DNA of 64,000 nt from positions 1-64,000 of the forward strand of contig SVMZ01000005.1 in assembly GCA_015067185.1 (NCBI GenBank), given 5' to 3'. The position numbers and the translations under genes are program-made. Shown here one piece after another: positions 14,702 through 24,562 of the stretch. The first letter of the stretch is position 1; every line of letters begins with the position of its first letter. This stretch comes from Oscillospiraceae bacterium. Lineage in GTDB: Bacteria; Bacillota; Clostridia; Oscillospirales; Ruminococcaceae. Under the pieces are notes generated by a model, which ran no database searches, had not been told where the DNA came from, and worked only from the letters and a program-made list of their open reading frames with translations.

Positions 14702-16495
14702 TTACATGCCGGGGAATGGGTAGTCGGGAGTAATATTCCAGTCGGGACGATTTCGGGGAGAATCTTTAAGTGTGGTTTTCAGGTTGTCATTGGGATAATC
14801 GAAGATAACATTCAGTTTAACGCTGCTGTTGTTTTCGTAGACAATAACAATGTCCTGGGAGGTGTGAATACCGTCAAGAGCCAGGCAATCTTCCGCGGTA
14901 TACATAAACATGAGACCGGGAGGATCATTGTGAAACTCTTGTACATAGTTGACGTAAAGCTGAATATCCTTTACCTTATGGATATTGCCGGAAATGGACT
15001 CGGAACGATGGTAATCGTCTATATTTCCACTTTCCACAGCGGTAGCGATCCAGTCGGTGCGGTAGTGGGTCATATCAATGATATAATACCAGCCGTCCTC
15101 TTTAATATAGTTATAGATATGTCCGTTGCCGTCACGCTGGGAGGTGGCAATAAAACCAACTTCATCGTAGTCATCTCTGAGAATATAGTTGAGCCAGTTG
15201 GCAGAGGATGCGCAGCAGCCGGTGTTGGTGCGGACAGCATGAAAGCCGGGTTTGTGGTGCTCCCAATTGATGTTGTTTTCAAGGCTTCGGATGTTGTCAT
15301 CAGAGGCGGAAAAAGCGCCGATCTGGTATAGCTGCAGCGCCTCATAAAGGGTCTCGATATGTTCCTGTTTATCCACAGGGGAGGCACCAAGCAGCTGATA
15401 GATCTGGGAATTGGTATATTCACTGCTGCCAAGTGTGCTTGCAGGAACCCAGTACACGCCGGGATATACTTCGCAGGAAAACTGAGCATCATGCCGAAGG
15501 GTGGTGAGATCCTTGCCGTCGTCAAACGAATAGTCGGCATTGATAGCGGAAGACGGTTCACCGGAACCGTCTGAAGCCAGAATAAAGGGGAAAGCGAGTG
15601 AAACCTGTTTTCCGTCAGAGCCGTCAAAAACAAAGGTATAGGTTCTGGAATCAAAATACTCAACGACAGGATGACCGTCCTGCCACTGGAAATTTTCACC
15701 GGGGGCAAGAATGAGGTTCGGACCGTTGTTGACAATACCGATTTCTGCAAATCTCTCCGAAGTGATGAGAAATTCATCAAGGGGAGGCGTATCCGGTCCA
15801 CCCATATGATTGTGGACAATGATGGCATTCAGCGTAAGATCGGATTGTACCGTGTTTTGGAGAGAAAATTGAAAATGCCAATCGGTACCGTTGACAGGGA
15901 AGAGGGTCTGTACATCCATACGGATCGTATCGGAAGAAGTCGAAGAGGCAGAATTCAGAGGAAGGCTAAAGGGGAAGAGAAATGAAATCTGACTGCCTGC
16001 GGAAGAATCGAAAACAAAAATATAGGTTCTGGCATCAAAGTGTTCCACAACAGGGTGCCAGTCCTCCCAAAAATGACTGTCCCCGGGAGAGAGAATAAGA
16101 TCAGGGCCGGCATTGGTGATACCGATTTCGGTAAATCGTTCAGATGTAATCAGGTGTTCGTTGTGCGGCTCTGCCTCGGGACCGCCGAGATGGTCATAGA
16201 CAACAACAGAGTTCAGAGTGAGAACAGCATCGGTATCATTTTGCATGGGGAATTCAAAATGCCAGTCGGTACCGTTTACGGGAGAAAGAACTCTGGTTTC
16301 CATGCGGATCGTGCCGGTATCGTCAGGTAGAGCGACTGATACTTGCGGCTGTTCCTGAGAGGGTGTGTTCTGGGAGACGATTGTAGAAGTATCCTCTTTT
16401 TTGAGGACAACAGTTAGCGTCACAATAGACAAAACGCTGGAAACAAGACTGAAAAGGAGGGAAAGGATAAAAAGTATGGGAAGAATTTTTTTCAT
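14702..16495 (-). CDS. secreted/membrane-anchored transglutaminase-like protein with two tandem beta repeats
   Basis: This 597-residue protein has an N-terminal hydrophobic segment (about 4-32) that is a signal peptide or anchor. Two homologous segments follow, about 61-178 and 189-306. Each has (T)IRM, PVNGTDWHF, LTLN, GGP, LITSERF, EIGI, GP-LIL-PG, HPVVE-FD-RTY-FVFD. The C-terminal part (about 320-597) is transglutaminase-like, with Cys427/428 in TNTGCCASSANW, His459 in GNGHIYNYI and Asp474 in YYIIDMTHY forming the expected triad. Such domains act as proteases, peptidases or amidases in bacteria. The repeats look like beta-sandwich binding modules of a kind I cannot name. AGGAG precedes the ATG. 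It is a monocistronic unit with its own promoter. Confidence 0.7.
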   Translation of the reverse strand: MKKILPILFILSLLFSLVSSVLSIVTLTVVLKKEDTSTIVSQNTPSQEQPQVSVALPDDTGTIRMETRVLSPVNGTDWHFEFPMQNDTDAVLTLNSVVVYDHLGGPEAEPHNEHLITSERFTEIGITNAGPDLILSPGDSHFWEDWHPVVEHFDARTYIFVFDSSAGSQISFLFPFSLPLNSASSTSSDTIRMDVQTLFPVNGTDWHFQFSLQNTVQSDLTLNAIIVHNHMGGPDTPPLDEFLITSERFAEIGIVNNGPNLILAPGENFQWQDGHPVVEYFDSRTYTFVFDGSDGKQVSLAFPFILASDGSGEPSSAINADYSFDDGKDLTTLRHDAQFSCEVYPGVYWVPASTLGSSEYTNSQIYQLLGASPVDKQEHIETLYEALQLYQIGAFSASDDNIRSLENNINWEHHKPGFHAVRTNTGCCASSANWLNYILRDDYDEVGFIATSQRDGNGHIYNYIKEDGWYYIIDMTHYRTDWIATAVESGNIDDYHRSESISGNIHKVKDIQLYVNYVQEFHNDPPGLMFMYTAEDCLALDGIHTSQDIVIVYENNSSVKLNVIFDYPNDNLKTTLKDSPRNRPDWNITPDYPFPGM

Positions 16496-16531
16496 TTCGA
16501 ATAACTCCTATATGGTGGTTTGATGTTTTAA

Positions 16532-16560
16532 AGTATAGCAGAAAAACGGGGAAATAGCAA
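16532..16560 (-). promoter_or_regulatory. promoter of the transglutaminase-like gene (minus strand)
   Basis: TTGCTA (16560-16555), 17-base spacer, TATACT (16537-16532) on the minus strand. The -10 context is the same string found in the minus-strand promoters at 9237 and 9829. Confidence 0.55.
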
Positions 16561-16728
16561 GGCGGCAGCACAAAAAGATAGAGAATATACACGAAACCAT
16601 TCGGAGGAAAAGTGGGGGAAGACAAAAGTGGGATATCTGTAGAAAATGCAGGATCAGCAAGATTTCCAGTGCTTGTTTTTTGAAAAGAGTTATGGTATAA
16701 TAAAACATCAATGCAAAGGAGTATTGCC

Positions 16729-17301
16729 GTGAAAATAAATTTTTCCCGTGGAAACTGGACGACGGATGAATTAACCTATGCCTATCCCTGGCGTTTTAAT
16801 CTGACTCCTCAATTCACGCAGCTGGATGATTGTGTTATTAACACCGTAGATCCCGATGCGCCCGGCGGATTTGAGTGGATCAGTCTGATGTCCAAACAAG
16901 CTTATACCAAAGGCAGTAAAATTACTGTAAATTGCGAATTTGAACACTTTGGGGCCCCGCTGATTGTTATTGCCGAAAACTTTGATACCGATGACAGGGG
17001 AGTACTGCGCTGCGGCAATTATTTTGAGATTGTGCTGTGGGAAAAAGGGGTTAATGTTTGGCGAATCTATCGTAAAAACGGTGAGAATAGCTGGAAAAAG
17101 GTTATGGCCGTCACATTCCCCGTGAAAGAGGGGGAAAAACACACTCTGTCGGCTGAGGTTACCGATATCGGCATTCAGATGGAAGTGGGAGAGTTGAAGT
17201 TTTTCCTGCGTGTTGATGATATGTACGAGAGTTTCCATCTGGGACTTACCGCCTGTGAGGGAATCAACAGGTTTTACGGCATGACGATAGAACAGTTGTG
17301 A
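16729..17301 (+). CDS. hypothetical protein, lectin-like/DUF1349-type beta-sandwich
   Basis: This 190-residue protein of alternating beta strands ends with a segment (FHLGLTACEGINRFYGMTIEQL) like the last strands of concanavalin-A-like sandwiches that measure sugar exposure on glycosidases. The pattern NYFEIVLWEKGVNVWRIYRKNG is also consistent with that fold. GTG 16729 is the start because AAGGAG lies 7-12 bases upstream, inside a spurious upstream ATG frame (16711). A TATAAT box at 16693-16698 serves it. It lacks a signal peptide. Function is inferred from fold only. Confidence 0.5.
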   Translation: MKINFSRGNWTTDELTYAYPWRFNLTPQFTQLDDCVINTVDPDAPGGFEWISLMSKQAYTKGSKITVNCEFEHFGAPLIVIAENFDTDDRGVLRCGNYFEIVLWEKGVNVWRIYRKNGENSWKKVMAVTFPVKEGEKHTLSAEVTDIGIQMEVGELKFFLRVDDMYESFHLGLTACEGINRFYGMTIEQL

Positions 17302-17331
17302 GTGTGTGGTGGAAAATACCGAAGAAACAGG

Positions 17332-17358
17332 GACATCCGTCAATAGCGGGTGTCTTTT
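17332..17358 (+). terminator. terminator
   Basis: GACATCCG (17332-17339) pairs with CGGGTGTC (17347-17354), one G-T pair, then TTTTCT. Confidence 0.7.
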
Positions 17359-17481
17359 CTGTGTGGACAAAGAAAAGATTCGGGTTTAGTTGGAAAGACA
17401 GAAAAAATCCCTCCCGGAAGGGGGAAAAGTGAGGAAATCCGCATAATAAGTGGTTTTGAGAATGAATTTGTAAGTCTGCTA

Positions 17482-17510
17482 TTGTAAAGATAGAAATAAA
17501 ATGGTATAAT
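17482..17510 (+). promoter_or_regulatory. promoter of the recJ operon
   Basis: TTGTAA (17482-17487), 17-base spacer, perfect TATAAT (17505-17510). Confidence 0.75.
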
Positions 17511-17566
17511 ATTTTATTAGATATTTTTGAATTGATTTGTTGATTGGGAAACGGAGGTGTGTCAGC

Positions 17567-19642
17567 TTGCCGATAAAAAAATGGAAGCTTGTCAGGTTTG
17601 ATAAAAGTGAATCGGCAGTTCTTGCGGACAGACTGAAGATCCCTGTACTTACAGCAGATCTGCTGATCGCGAGAGGAATCCGAACAGAGGAACAGGCAAA
17701 AGCCTTTCTTATCGATAGCAGCAATTTTTCTGATCCGATGAAGTATGCCGATATGGATAAAGCGGTGGACAGGATTCGGAAGGCGATGTACGAAGAAGAG
17801 AGGATTTGTGTATACGGCGATTATGATTGTGACGGTGTAACGGCGACTGTGCTGCTGTACTCCTATTTTGAGGATTGCGGCGCCGATGTGCTTTACTATA
17901 TTCCCGACAGATATAGTGAGGGATACGGTCTTAATAAAAAAGCGATAGACAGAATTAAAAAAGCAGGAGTAGCGCTGATTGTTACCGTGGATAACGGAAT
18001 TTCAGCCATAGAAGAGATCGACTATGCTGCTTCTGTGGGGATTGATGTGGTTGTTACTGATCACCATAAGCCGCAGGCATTCCTGCCGGAAGCTGTGGCG
18101 GTGGTGGATCCCCACCGGGAAGATTGCAACGGAGAATCCAAAGAGCTTGCCGGTGTTGGCGTTGCGTTCAAGTTGGTTTGTGCGCTGGAAGGAGAAAATG
18201 GAGAAACACTGATTGAGCAGTACGGTGACTTGGCTGCACTGGGAACAATTGCGGATGTAGTCCCACTGTTGGGAGAAAACAGATTGATTGCCAAAACCGG
18301 TGTGGAATCACTCAAATATACCGAACGAGAGGGTATCCGTGCGTTACTGCGTGTGAGTGGTTTGGAAGATAAGGAAATCACCGCAGAAAGCGTCAGCTTT
18401 GGACTTGCGCCGAGAATAAACTCTTCGGCAAGAATAGGAACGGCGGAAGCAGCAGTAAACTTGCTGATTACCGATGACGAAGAGTATGCCGCCGAACTGG
18501 CAGAAGAGTTGCTTAAGAGAAACAGAGAGCGTCAGGAACTGGAAAAAGGTATCATGGCGCAGATTGATGAATATATTGCCGCAAGACCGGAAACACTGTT
18601 GGACCGCGTGTTGGTGCTTAGCGGAGTGGGATGGCACCATGGGGTAATCGGTATCGTATGTTCCCGTTTGGTGGAACGCTTCGGTAAACCTTGCATATTG
18701 ATATCCATTGATGGGGAAGAAGCAAGGGGTTCGGCAAGAAGTGTGGAAGGCTTTTCAATTGTGGATGCCATATCCGATTGCAAAGAATATCTCACACGTT
18801 ATGGCGGACACGCTTCTGCAGCAGGTATTTCATTAAATACGGCGGATATTTTGGGTTTTAAGGAAAAGATACAGCAGTATGCGGAAAAACATTATCCCAT
18901 CATGCCGGTCTATACTATCAACATAGACCGCATGCTGGAGCCGGAAGAGGTGGCTGTGGAACCGATCCGAAGTCTGTCTGTTCTGGAACCCTTCGGCTGC
19001 CGCAATGAATCCCCGGTATTTGCTTTCCGTAAACTAAGGATAGATGGTGTGTATCCGATTGGAGAAAACAGGCATCTTCGGTTGAAATTTGTTAAAGGAA
19101 GAAGTACACTCTATGCAGTGTATTTTGGAATGAGACCGGAGAATTTTCCCTATGAAAAAGGGGATATTGTGGACGTGGTGGCATCCTGTGATGTGAATTT
19201 TTATAATGGGGAAGAACGGGTTAATGTAAAAATTAAAGACGTTCGTCTCTCATCTGTCAAACAGGATGAAATCATTGAGGGAAAACAGAGGTATGAAAGC
19301 TTCCGCAGGGCAGAAAACTCTCAAGTCAAAAGCAGCGATGTTCCGAGAAGAGAGCAGCTTGCTGTGCTGTACCGTTATCTCAGAGAGGAAAAAGGGTTCC
19401 GCTTTGATGCCGACGAACTCTATTGCCGGGTGGCGGAGGAGATGGGAAGCTATTGTGCCTTGCGTGTGGCACTGGATGCTTTTGAAGAAGTAGGATTGAT
19501 AGAATATCAGTCCGGCAGCGGCATGATGAATGATGCCGCCGGTATAACACTTAAAAATGTGAATGGAAAGGTAGATATAGAGCATTCCGCCGCGATATCG
19601 ATGATGCGGATGCGTGCGGAGCAGGTGCAGAATGGACGATGA
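17567..19642 (+). CDS. recJ: single-stranded-DNA-specific exonuclease RecJ
   Basis: This 691-residue protein degrades single-stranded DNA 5' to 3' in recombination and repair. The DHH phosphoesterase core is visible: YGDYDCDGVTA (Asp85, 87, 89), VTVDNG, and TDHHKP (Asp165-His166-His167). The DHHA1 half carries RYGGHASAAGISL with its GGH motif. An OB domain and a C-terminal extension follow, the extension being the region where Firmicutes RecJ proteins vary. The TTG start at 17567 is chosen because GGAGG is 9 bases upstream. relA/spoT begins 31 bases after the stop, so the two are co-transcribed. Confidence 0.93.
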   Translation: MPIKKWKLVRFDKSESAVLADRLKIPVLTADLLIARGIRTEEQAKAFLIDSSNFSDPMKYADMDKAVDRIRKAMYEEERICVYGDYDCDGVTATVLLYSYFEDCGADVLYYIPDRYSEGYGLNKKAIDRIKKAGVALIVTVDNGISAIEEIDYAASVGIDVVVTDHHKPQAFLPEAVAVVDPHREDCNGESKELAGVGVAFKLVCALEGENGETLIEQYGDLAALGTIADVVPLLGENRLIAKTGVESLKYTEREGIRALLRVSGLEDKEITAESVSFGLAPRINSSARIGTAEAAVNLLITDDEEYAAELAEELLKRNRERQELEKGIMAQIDEYIAARPETLLDRVLVLSGVGWHHGVIGIVCSRLVERFGKPCILISIDGEEARGSARSVEGFSIVDAISDCKEYLTRYGGHASAAGISLNTADILGFKEKIQQYAEKHYPIMPVYTINIDRMLEPEEVAVEPIRSLSVLEPFGCRNESPVFAFRKLRIDGVYPIGENRHLRLKFVKGRSTLYAVYFGMRPENFPYEKGDIVDVVASCDVNFYNGEERVNVKIKDVRLSSVKQDEIIEGKQRYESFRRAENSQVKSSDVPRREQLAVLYRYLREEKGFRFDADELYCRVAEEMGSYCALRVALDAFEEVGLIEYQSGSGMMNDAAGITLKNVNGKVDIEHSAAISMMRMRAEQVQNGR

Positions 19643-19673
19643 TCCGGTTCTGCAGGAGAGAAACGGAGCTATC

Positions 19674-21857
19674 ATGGATAAATTATACAGCAAAATTGAA
19701 GCCGCAATGGAAAAAAGCGGAAAACAATATGATACTGGACTGATCAGGTCGGCATATGAGCTGGCCTTTCGGTCACATGACGGACAGCTGAGAAAATCCG
19801 GAGATCCGTATATTACCCATCCCGTGGCGGTTACATTGATTTTGATCGAGTACGGAATGGATTCGGAGACGATAGCGGCCGCGCTGCTGCATGATGTTGT
19901 GGAGGATACCAGTGTTACGTTGGAGGATGTAACAAAGCAGTTTGGAAAATCGATTGCACTGCTGGTGGATGGTGTTACCAAGCTGACAAAAATGTCTTTC
20001 TCCACAAAAGAAGAGCAGCAGGCAGAAAATGTTCGTAAAATGCTGCTGGCTATGGCGCAGGATGTACGTGTCATCATCATCAAGCTGGCAGACAGACTGC
20101 ATAACATGCGAACAATGAAGTTTAAGTCCGATTCCAAACAGCGTCAAAAGGCATTGGAGACAATGGAAGTCTATGCACCGCTGGCCCATCGTCTGGGAAT
20201 TCGTGCAATCAAAGAGGAATTGGAAGATATCGCTATCGAGATCCTTGATCCGGTTGCTTATGCTGAAATCGTAAACCATATCAATATGGAAAAGAGCGAG
20301 ATGGATAACTTCATCAAGGAAATTAAAGAGAAGATATCTTCAAGGCTCAGCCCGGAAATGAAAAATGTATCGGTTGAAGGAAGAGTAAAAAGTATCTACG
20401 GAATTTATCGTAAGGTCTACATGGGAGGACACTCCTTTGAGGAGGTTTATGATATCTATGCTGCCCGTGTTATTGTAAATTCCGTGACCGAGTGCTATAA
20501 CGTGCTGGGAATGATCCATGAAATGTTTACCCCTATTCCCACCCGTTTCAAGGATTATATTTCCACTCCGAAGCAGAATATGTATCAGTCTTTGCATACA
20601 ACGGTTATTGATAAAAGCAGCCAGAACCGCTTTCCTTTTGAAGTGCAGATCCGCACATGGGAGATGCACCATACGGCAGAATACGGTATTGCCGCACACT
20701 GGAAATATAAAGCAGGACTTTCAGGCAGTGACAGACTGGATGAGCGTCTGGAATGGGTCAGAAAGATGCTGGAAGTGCAGATGGAATCGGATGCGACCGA
20801 CTTGATACGTTCCATCAAATCCGATCTTTTGCCGGACGAGGTATTTGTGTATACCCCGAAAGGAGATGTCAAGAGTCTGCCTGCCGGCGCAACCGTTATC
20901 GATTTTGCCTATGCCATCCATACGCAGGTGGGTAACCGGATGATTGGTGCCAAGGTGGATGGAAGGATGGTGTCTCTTGATTTTCAGGTCAAGACAGGAA
21001 TGATTGTTGAAATCCTGACCACCAATGCCAAGGATAGAGGTCCCAGCCGTGATTGGCTGAATATTGTCCAGACAGGCGAAGCACGCAGTAAAATCAGAGC
21101 GTGGTTCAAAAAAGAACGCCGGGAGGAGAATATTCTTCAAGGTAAGGAAGAAATCGAAAAAGAATTTAAACGCAACAATATCAATCTGCCGGAGGAAGAG
21201 TTCAATAAATTTATTGAAGATATTGCACGCAGGCAGAAGTATCTTTCCACAGAAGAGTTTTATGCAGCTATCGGTTATGGCGGTATTGCTCTTTCCAAAA
21301 TCATCCCCAGAATAAAGGACGATTATCAGAAGACATATAAGACGGATGAATCTGCCAAACTGGAAAAGGTTATGGCAAAAAACAGGAAGGAAAAGAAAGC
21401 GTCCAGCGGTGTTGTCATTGAAGGATTGTCAGAATGTCTGGTTAAATTTGCGCGCTGCTGCAATCCGTTACCAGGTGACGATATTGTCGGTTTTGTCACG
21501 AGAGGATATGGCGTATCTGTCCATAAAAAAGATTGTGTGAATGTGGAGAATGCCATCAGAAGCGAATCCACAGCAGGTCGTTGGGTCAGTGCCCATTGGG
21601 ACAGCAACCAGTTTGAAAGATATATGTCGGCAATCGAAATTACTGCCAACGACAGAGACGGATTGCTTGCCGACGTCAGCATTGCGTTGCTGAATATGAA
21701 AATTCCCATCCATACACTTAACGCAAAAGAATGTAAGGATGGCATGGCAAACATTAAGCTGACCATTGAGGTGGGTAACCTGGAGCAGCTTTCAAAGGTC
21801 ATGGAGAAATTTAAGGGGATCCGCGGTGTTATTAAGGCGGAGCGCTGCAGTCAGTGA
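19674..21857 (+). CDS. relA: bifunctional (p)ppGpp synthetase/hydrolase
   Basis: This 727-residue Rel protein makes and degrades the stringent alarmone. The N-terminal HD hydrolase is visible (GDPYITHPVAV, LLHDVVEDT, KLADRLHNMRT), then the synthetase (VEGRVKSIYGIYRKV, YDIYAARVIV, YQSLHTTV, EVQIRTWEMH), the TGS domain (DEVFVYTPKGDVKSLPAGAT) and the C-terminal zinc-finger and ACT domains (FARCCNPLPGDDIVGFVT). Both enzymatic halves look intact. The start at 19674 follows CGGAG; earlier in-frame ATGs lie inside recJ and lack ribosome sites. The recJ-rel-dtd order is conserved in Firmicutes. Confidence 0.93.
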   Translation: MDKLYSKIEAAMEKSGKQYDTGLIRSAYELAFRSHDGQLRKSGDPYITHPVAVTLILIEYGMDSETIAAALLHDVVEDTSVTLEDVTKQFGKSIALLVDGVTKLTKMSFSTKEEQQAENVRKMLLAMAQDVRVIIIKLADRLHNMRTMKFKSDSKQRQKALETMEVYAPLAHRLGIRAIKEELEDIAIEILDPVAYAEIVNHINMEKSEMDNFIKEIKEKISSRLSPEMKNVSVEGRVKSIYGIYRKVYMGGHSFEEVYDIYAARVIVNSVTECYNVLGMIHEMFTPIPTRFKDYISTPKQNMYQSLHTTVIDKSSQNRFPFEVQIRTWEMHHTAEYGIAAHWKYKAGLSGSDRLDERLEWVRKMLEVQMESDATDLIRSIKSDLLPDEVFVYTPKGDVKSLPAGATVIDFAYAIHTQVGNRMIGAKVDGRMVSLDFQVKTGMIVEILTTNAKDRGPSRDWLNIVQTGEARSKIRAWFKKERREENILQGKEEIEKEFKRNNINLPEEEFNKFIEDIARRQKYLSTEEFYAAIGYGGIALSKIIPRIKDDYQKTYKTDESAKLEKVMAKNRKEKKASSGVVIEGLSECLVKFARCCNPLPGDDIVGFVTRGYGVSVHKKDCVNVENAIRSESTAGRWVSAHWDSNQFERYMSAIEITANDRDGLLADVSIALLNMKIPIHTLNAKECKDGMANIKLTIEVGNLEQLSKVMEKFKGIRGVIKAERCSQ

Positions 21858-21900
21858 AAGAAACAGCAAATATTGCGGTAAGGCAAAACAGGAGGAAAAT

Positions 21901-22362
21901 ATGAAACTGGTTATACAGAGAGTGAGTGGTGCATCTGTAGTCTCTGACGGTGTTTTCGGCGGGGAAATCGGCAAGGGTTTTGCTGTGTTTTGCGGAGTTG
22001 CACAGGGAGACAGCGAAGCGCAGGCAGATTTTCTTGCATCAAAGCTGCTGAATCTGCGGGTATTTGAGGATGAGAACGGAAAGATGAACCGTTCTGTTAT
22101 TGATATTGACGGTGAATTGCTGATAATCTCTAACTTCACCCTTTTTGCCGATTGCAGTCATGGTAACCGTCCTTATTTTGCCGCAGCAATGGAACCCCAA
22201 GAGGCTAACCGCCTCTATTCCTATTTTGTGGATAAGCTGGAATCACTGTTTGGAAAACGCCCGGTAACCGGAGTTTTTGCGGCAGATATGCAGGTGAAAG
22301 TGGAAAATGACGGTCCGGTGACTATCATTATGGATACTGAAGAGATTATGAAAAAGAAGTGA
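21901..22362 (+). CDS. dtd: D-aminoacyl-tRNA deacylase
   Basis: This 153-residue enzyme hydrolyses D-amino acids (and glycine) from mischarged tRNA. The two signature motifs are present: SNFTLFAD near residue 78 (usual SQFTL) and the cross-subunit NDGPVTIIMD near residue 137. The N-terminus KLVIQRVSGASV is typical. AGGAGG lies 8 bases upstream. It is placed between rel and an MBL hydrolase in one run. Confidence 0.93.
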   Translation: MKLVIQRVSGASVVSDGVFGGEIGKGFAVFCGVAQGDSEAQADFLASKLLNLRVFEDENGKMNRSVIDIDGELLIISNFTLFADCSHGNRPYFAAAMEPQEANRLYSYFVDKLESLFGKRPVTGVFAADMQVKVENDGPVTIIMDTEEIMKKK

Positions 22363-22406
22363 GACATCAGAAAACTGTTGAAGCGTTTTGTTAAGGAGAA
22401 ATGATA

Positions 22407-23048
22407 ATGAAAATATTCCAGACAGCTGTCGGTATGTTGGGAACCAATTGCTATCTGCTTGTTTCGGGTAATGAGGCTGCGATTGTAGATCCGGGTGCCA
22501 GTGGTGACCGTGTGATTACCTTTGCGGATAAAATCTGCGGAGAGCAGGTTAAGGTAAAGTATGTTCTGCTCACCCATGGGCATTTTGATCATATCGGTGC
22601 AGTTGCCGAAGTGAAAGCTTATTATGGTGCCGCACTTTGCATTCATGAGGAAGATGCCGATCGTTTGGTGGATCCTGACAAGTATGACCGCTATTTTGCC
22701 CGCGTAAAGCCCATTGAAGGCGGTGCGGACAGACTGCTCAAAGATGGTGATACCATTTCACTTGGTGATGAGAATATTGATGTTATCCACCTGCCGGGAC
22801 ATACCCCGGGCGGTGTGGCTTATCGCTGCGGTGATATTCTGATTACGGGAGATACCCTCTTCCACGGTGATATCGGCCGTACCGATCTTGCAGGAGGAGA
22901 CCAAAAACTGCTGATGAAATCTCTTGCTAAACTGGCACGGCTGGAGGGGGATTATGTTATCTATCCCGGACACGAAGAGGGTTCTACATTGAATGAGGAA
23001 CGTGCATACAACCTCTATATGCGGGAGGCTGTCAGAAGAGGCTTATGA
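22407..23048 (+). CDS. MBL-fold hydrolase (glyoxalase II-like)
   Basis: This 213-residue metallo-beta-lactamase-fold protein has the metal-binding THGHFDHIG motif, the second His in LPGHTPGGVAY, the bridging Asp in LITGDTLFHGDIGRTD, and the last His in YPGHEEGS. All ligands of the dinuclear site are present. Close relatives hydrolyse S-lactoylglutathione-type thioesters, but here the substrate is unknown. ATG 22407 is favoured over 22401 by spacing from AAGGAG (22393-22398). The stop overlaps the hemZ start (ATGA), so the two are translationally coupled. Confidence 0.88.
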   Translation: MKIFQTAVGMLGTNCYLLVSGNEAAIVDPGASGDRVITFADKICGEQVKVKYVLLTHGHFDHIGAVAEVKAYYGAALCIHEEDADRLVDPDKYDRYFARVKPIEGGADRLLKDGDTISLGDENIDVIHLPGHTPGGVAYRCGDILITGDTLFHGDIGRTDLAGGDQKLLMKSLAKLARLEGDYVIYPGHEEGSTLNEERAYNLYMREAVRRGL

Positions 23049-24562
23049 TTACACTGGTTCTCAGCGGAAACGATTTTAAATATGAATTGGAGGCAGTATG
23101 CCGTATCTTTGTGGGAAGCATGAAGATCACTGCGGTGAGTGGGCATACTATGCCTGAAATGAATGCCGACAGAAACGACGGTATTGTTTTCGCATCGCGG
23201 AGCAGTGCTGCAGAGGGAGGCGAGGTGCTGACAGCTGCAGTTTGTTTTGCGGGAAGAAAAACAGAAAAAAAAGAGTATCTCCCGAAAACGGCAGACGATG
23301 TGGAAAAGGAAAGCGAAAGATTGTTGGCTGTTGCGGTTTATAAGGCCTTTTGCGAAATAACGGGAAGACTGCCGGCATGGGGAATATTGACCGGAATAAG
23401 ACCGGTGAAGCTGGTATATAAATATTGGGAGAAGGGTTTTTCGGACGAAGAGACTGCAAGGATGCTGGAGGAAAAATATTTGGTATCCCGCAAAAAGTGC
23501 GAAGTGTTGATTCATACTGCACACAGAGAGCAGGAGGCGGTGGCTCTTTCCAGAGAAAATTCGTTCAGTCTCTATCTGGCAGTGCCTTTTTGTCCCACCA
23601 GATGCCGTTATTGTTCCTTTGTTTCTCATTCGGTGGATAAGGCCGGTAAGCTGGTAGAAGAATATGCGGAATTGCTTCAAAAAGAAATACGACATACAGG
23701 AAAAATTGCAAAAGAACTGGGTTTGCGCCTGGAGACCGTCTATATGGGCGGTGGAACGCCAACTACTTTTTCGGCAGAGCAGTTGAAAGCGGTACTGTCA
23801 GAGGTACGGAACAGTTTTGATACCTCTGTTATACGGGAGTTTACAGTGGAAGCAGGTCGTCCGGACACTATTACGGAGGAAAAAATGGAGGCACTGATCT
23901 TCTGCGGTGTGGACAGGGTTAGCATCAACCCGCAGACAATGAACGACATGGTGTTGGAGAATATCGGTCGCCGTCATACTGCCGAGCAGACGATCCAGGC
24001 TTATGAAATTGCAAAAAAGTTTCCTTTCCGCTGTGTGAATATGGATCTTATTGCAGGACTTCCCGGGGATGATTTTGAAGGTTTTCGTGACACCATGGAT
24101 ATTGTAACCGGGCTGGAGCCTGAAAATATTACTGTTCATACCCTTAGCATTAAACGGGCCGCGGGTATGTCCGAAGATGGGGAAGAACTGTTTTCCGGTG
24201 CGAAAGGCAGCGCTTCACAGATGATGGATTATGCCTACAGCGCTCTTGCAGAGGAGAATTATCAGCCCTATTACCTCTATCGTCAGAAAAATACGCTTGA
24301 CAATCTTGAAAATGTAGGTTTTTCACGCCCGGGTTTTGATGGACTTTACAATATCTATATTATGGAGGAGACGCATACCATTCTTGCCGTGGGGGCAGGC
24401 GGTGTTACTAAGGTTTGCACCCCGGATGGCCGCATAGAGCGGGTATTTAACTATAAATATCCCTATGAATACAACACGCGGTTCGATACCGTCCTTGAAA
24501 GAAAAGAGGAGGTAAGAGAATTATATGAAAAATACTTTGATAAAACAGGTGGAGGTTTCTGA
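23045..24562 (+). CDS. hemZ: coproporphyrinogen III oxidase-like radical SAM enzyme HemZ
   Basis: This 505-residue protein has the N-terminal extension (about 1-170) particular to HemZ, then a radical SAM domain with the 4Fe-4S ligands in PFCPTRCRYCSF and the following SAM-binding YMGGGTPT. The HemN-type continuation contains RVSINPQTMNDMVLENIGRRH and the C-terminal PYYLYRQKN. Family members oxidatively decarboxylate coproporphyrinogen III or are heme-related. No other heme gene is in the window, so the role here is tentative. It overlaps the MBL gene by 4 bases and the next gene by 38 bases, indicating tight coupling. Confidence 0.88.
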   Translation: MITLVLSGNDFKYELEAVCRIFVGSMKITAVSGHTMPEMNADRNDGIVFASRSSAAEGGEVLTAAVCFAGRKTEKKEYLPKTADDVEKESERLLAVAVYKAFCEITGRLPAWGILTGIRPVKLVYKYWEKGFSDEETARMLEEKYLVSRKKCEVLIHTAHREQEAVALSRENSFSLYLAVPFCPTRCRYCSFVSHSVDKAGKLVEEYAELLQKEIRHTGKIAKELGLRLETVYMGGGTPTTFSAEQLKAVLSEVRNSFDTSVIREFTVEAGRPDTITEEKMEALIFCGVDRVSINPQTMNDMVLENIGRRHTAEQTIQAYEIAKKFPFRCVNMDLIAGLPGDDFEGFRDTMDIVTGLEPENITVHTLSIKRAAGMSEDGEELFSGAKGSASQMMDYAYSALAEENYQPYYLYRQKNTLDNLENVGFSRPGFDGLYNIYIMEETHTILAVGAGGVTKVCTPDGRIERVFNYKYPYEYNTRFDTVLERKEEVRELYEKYFDKTGGGF

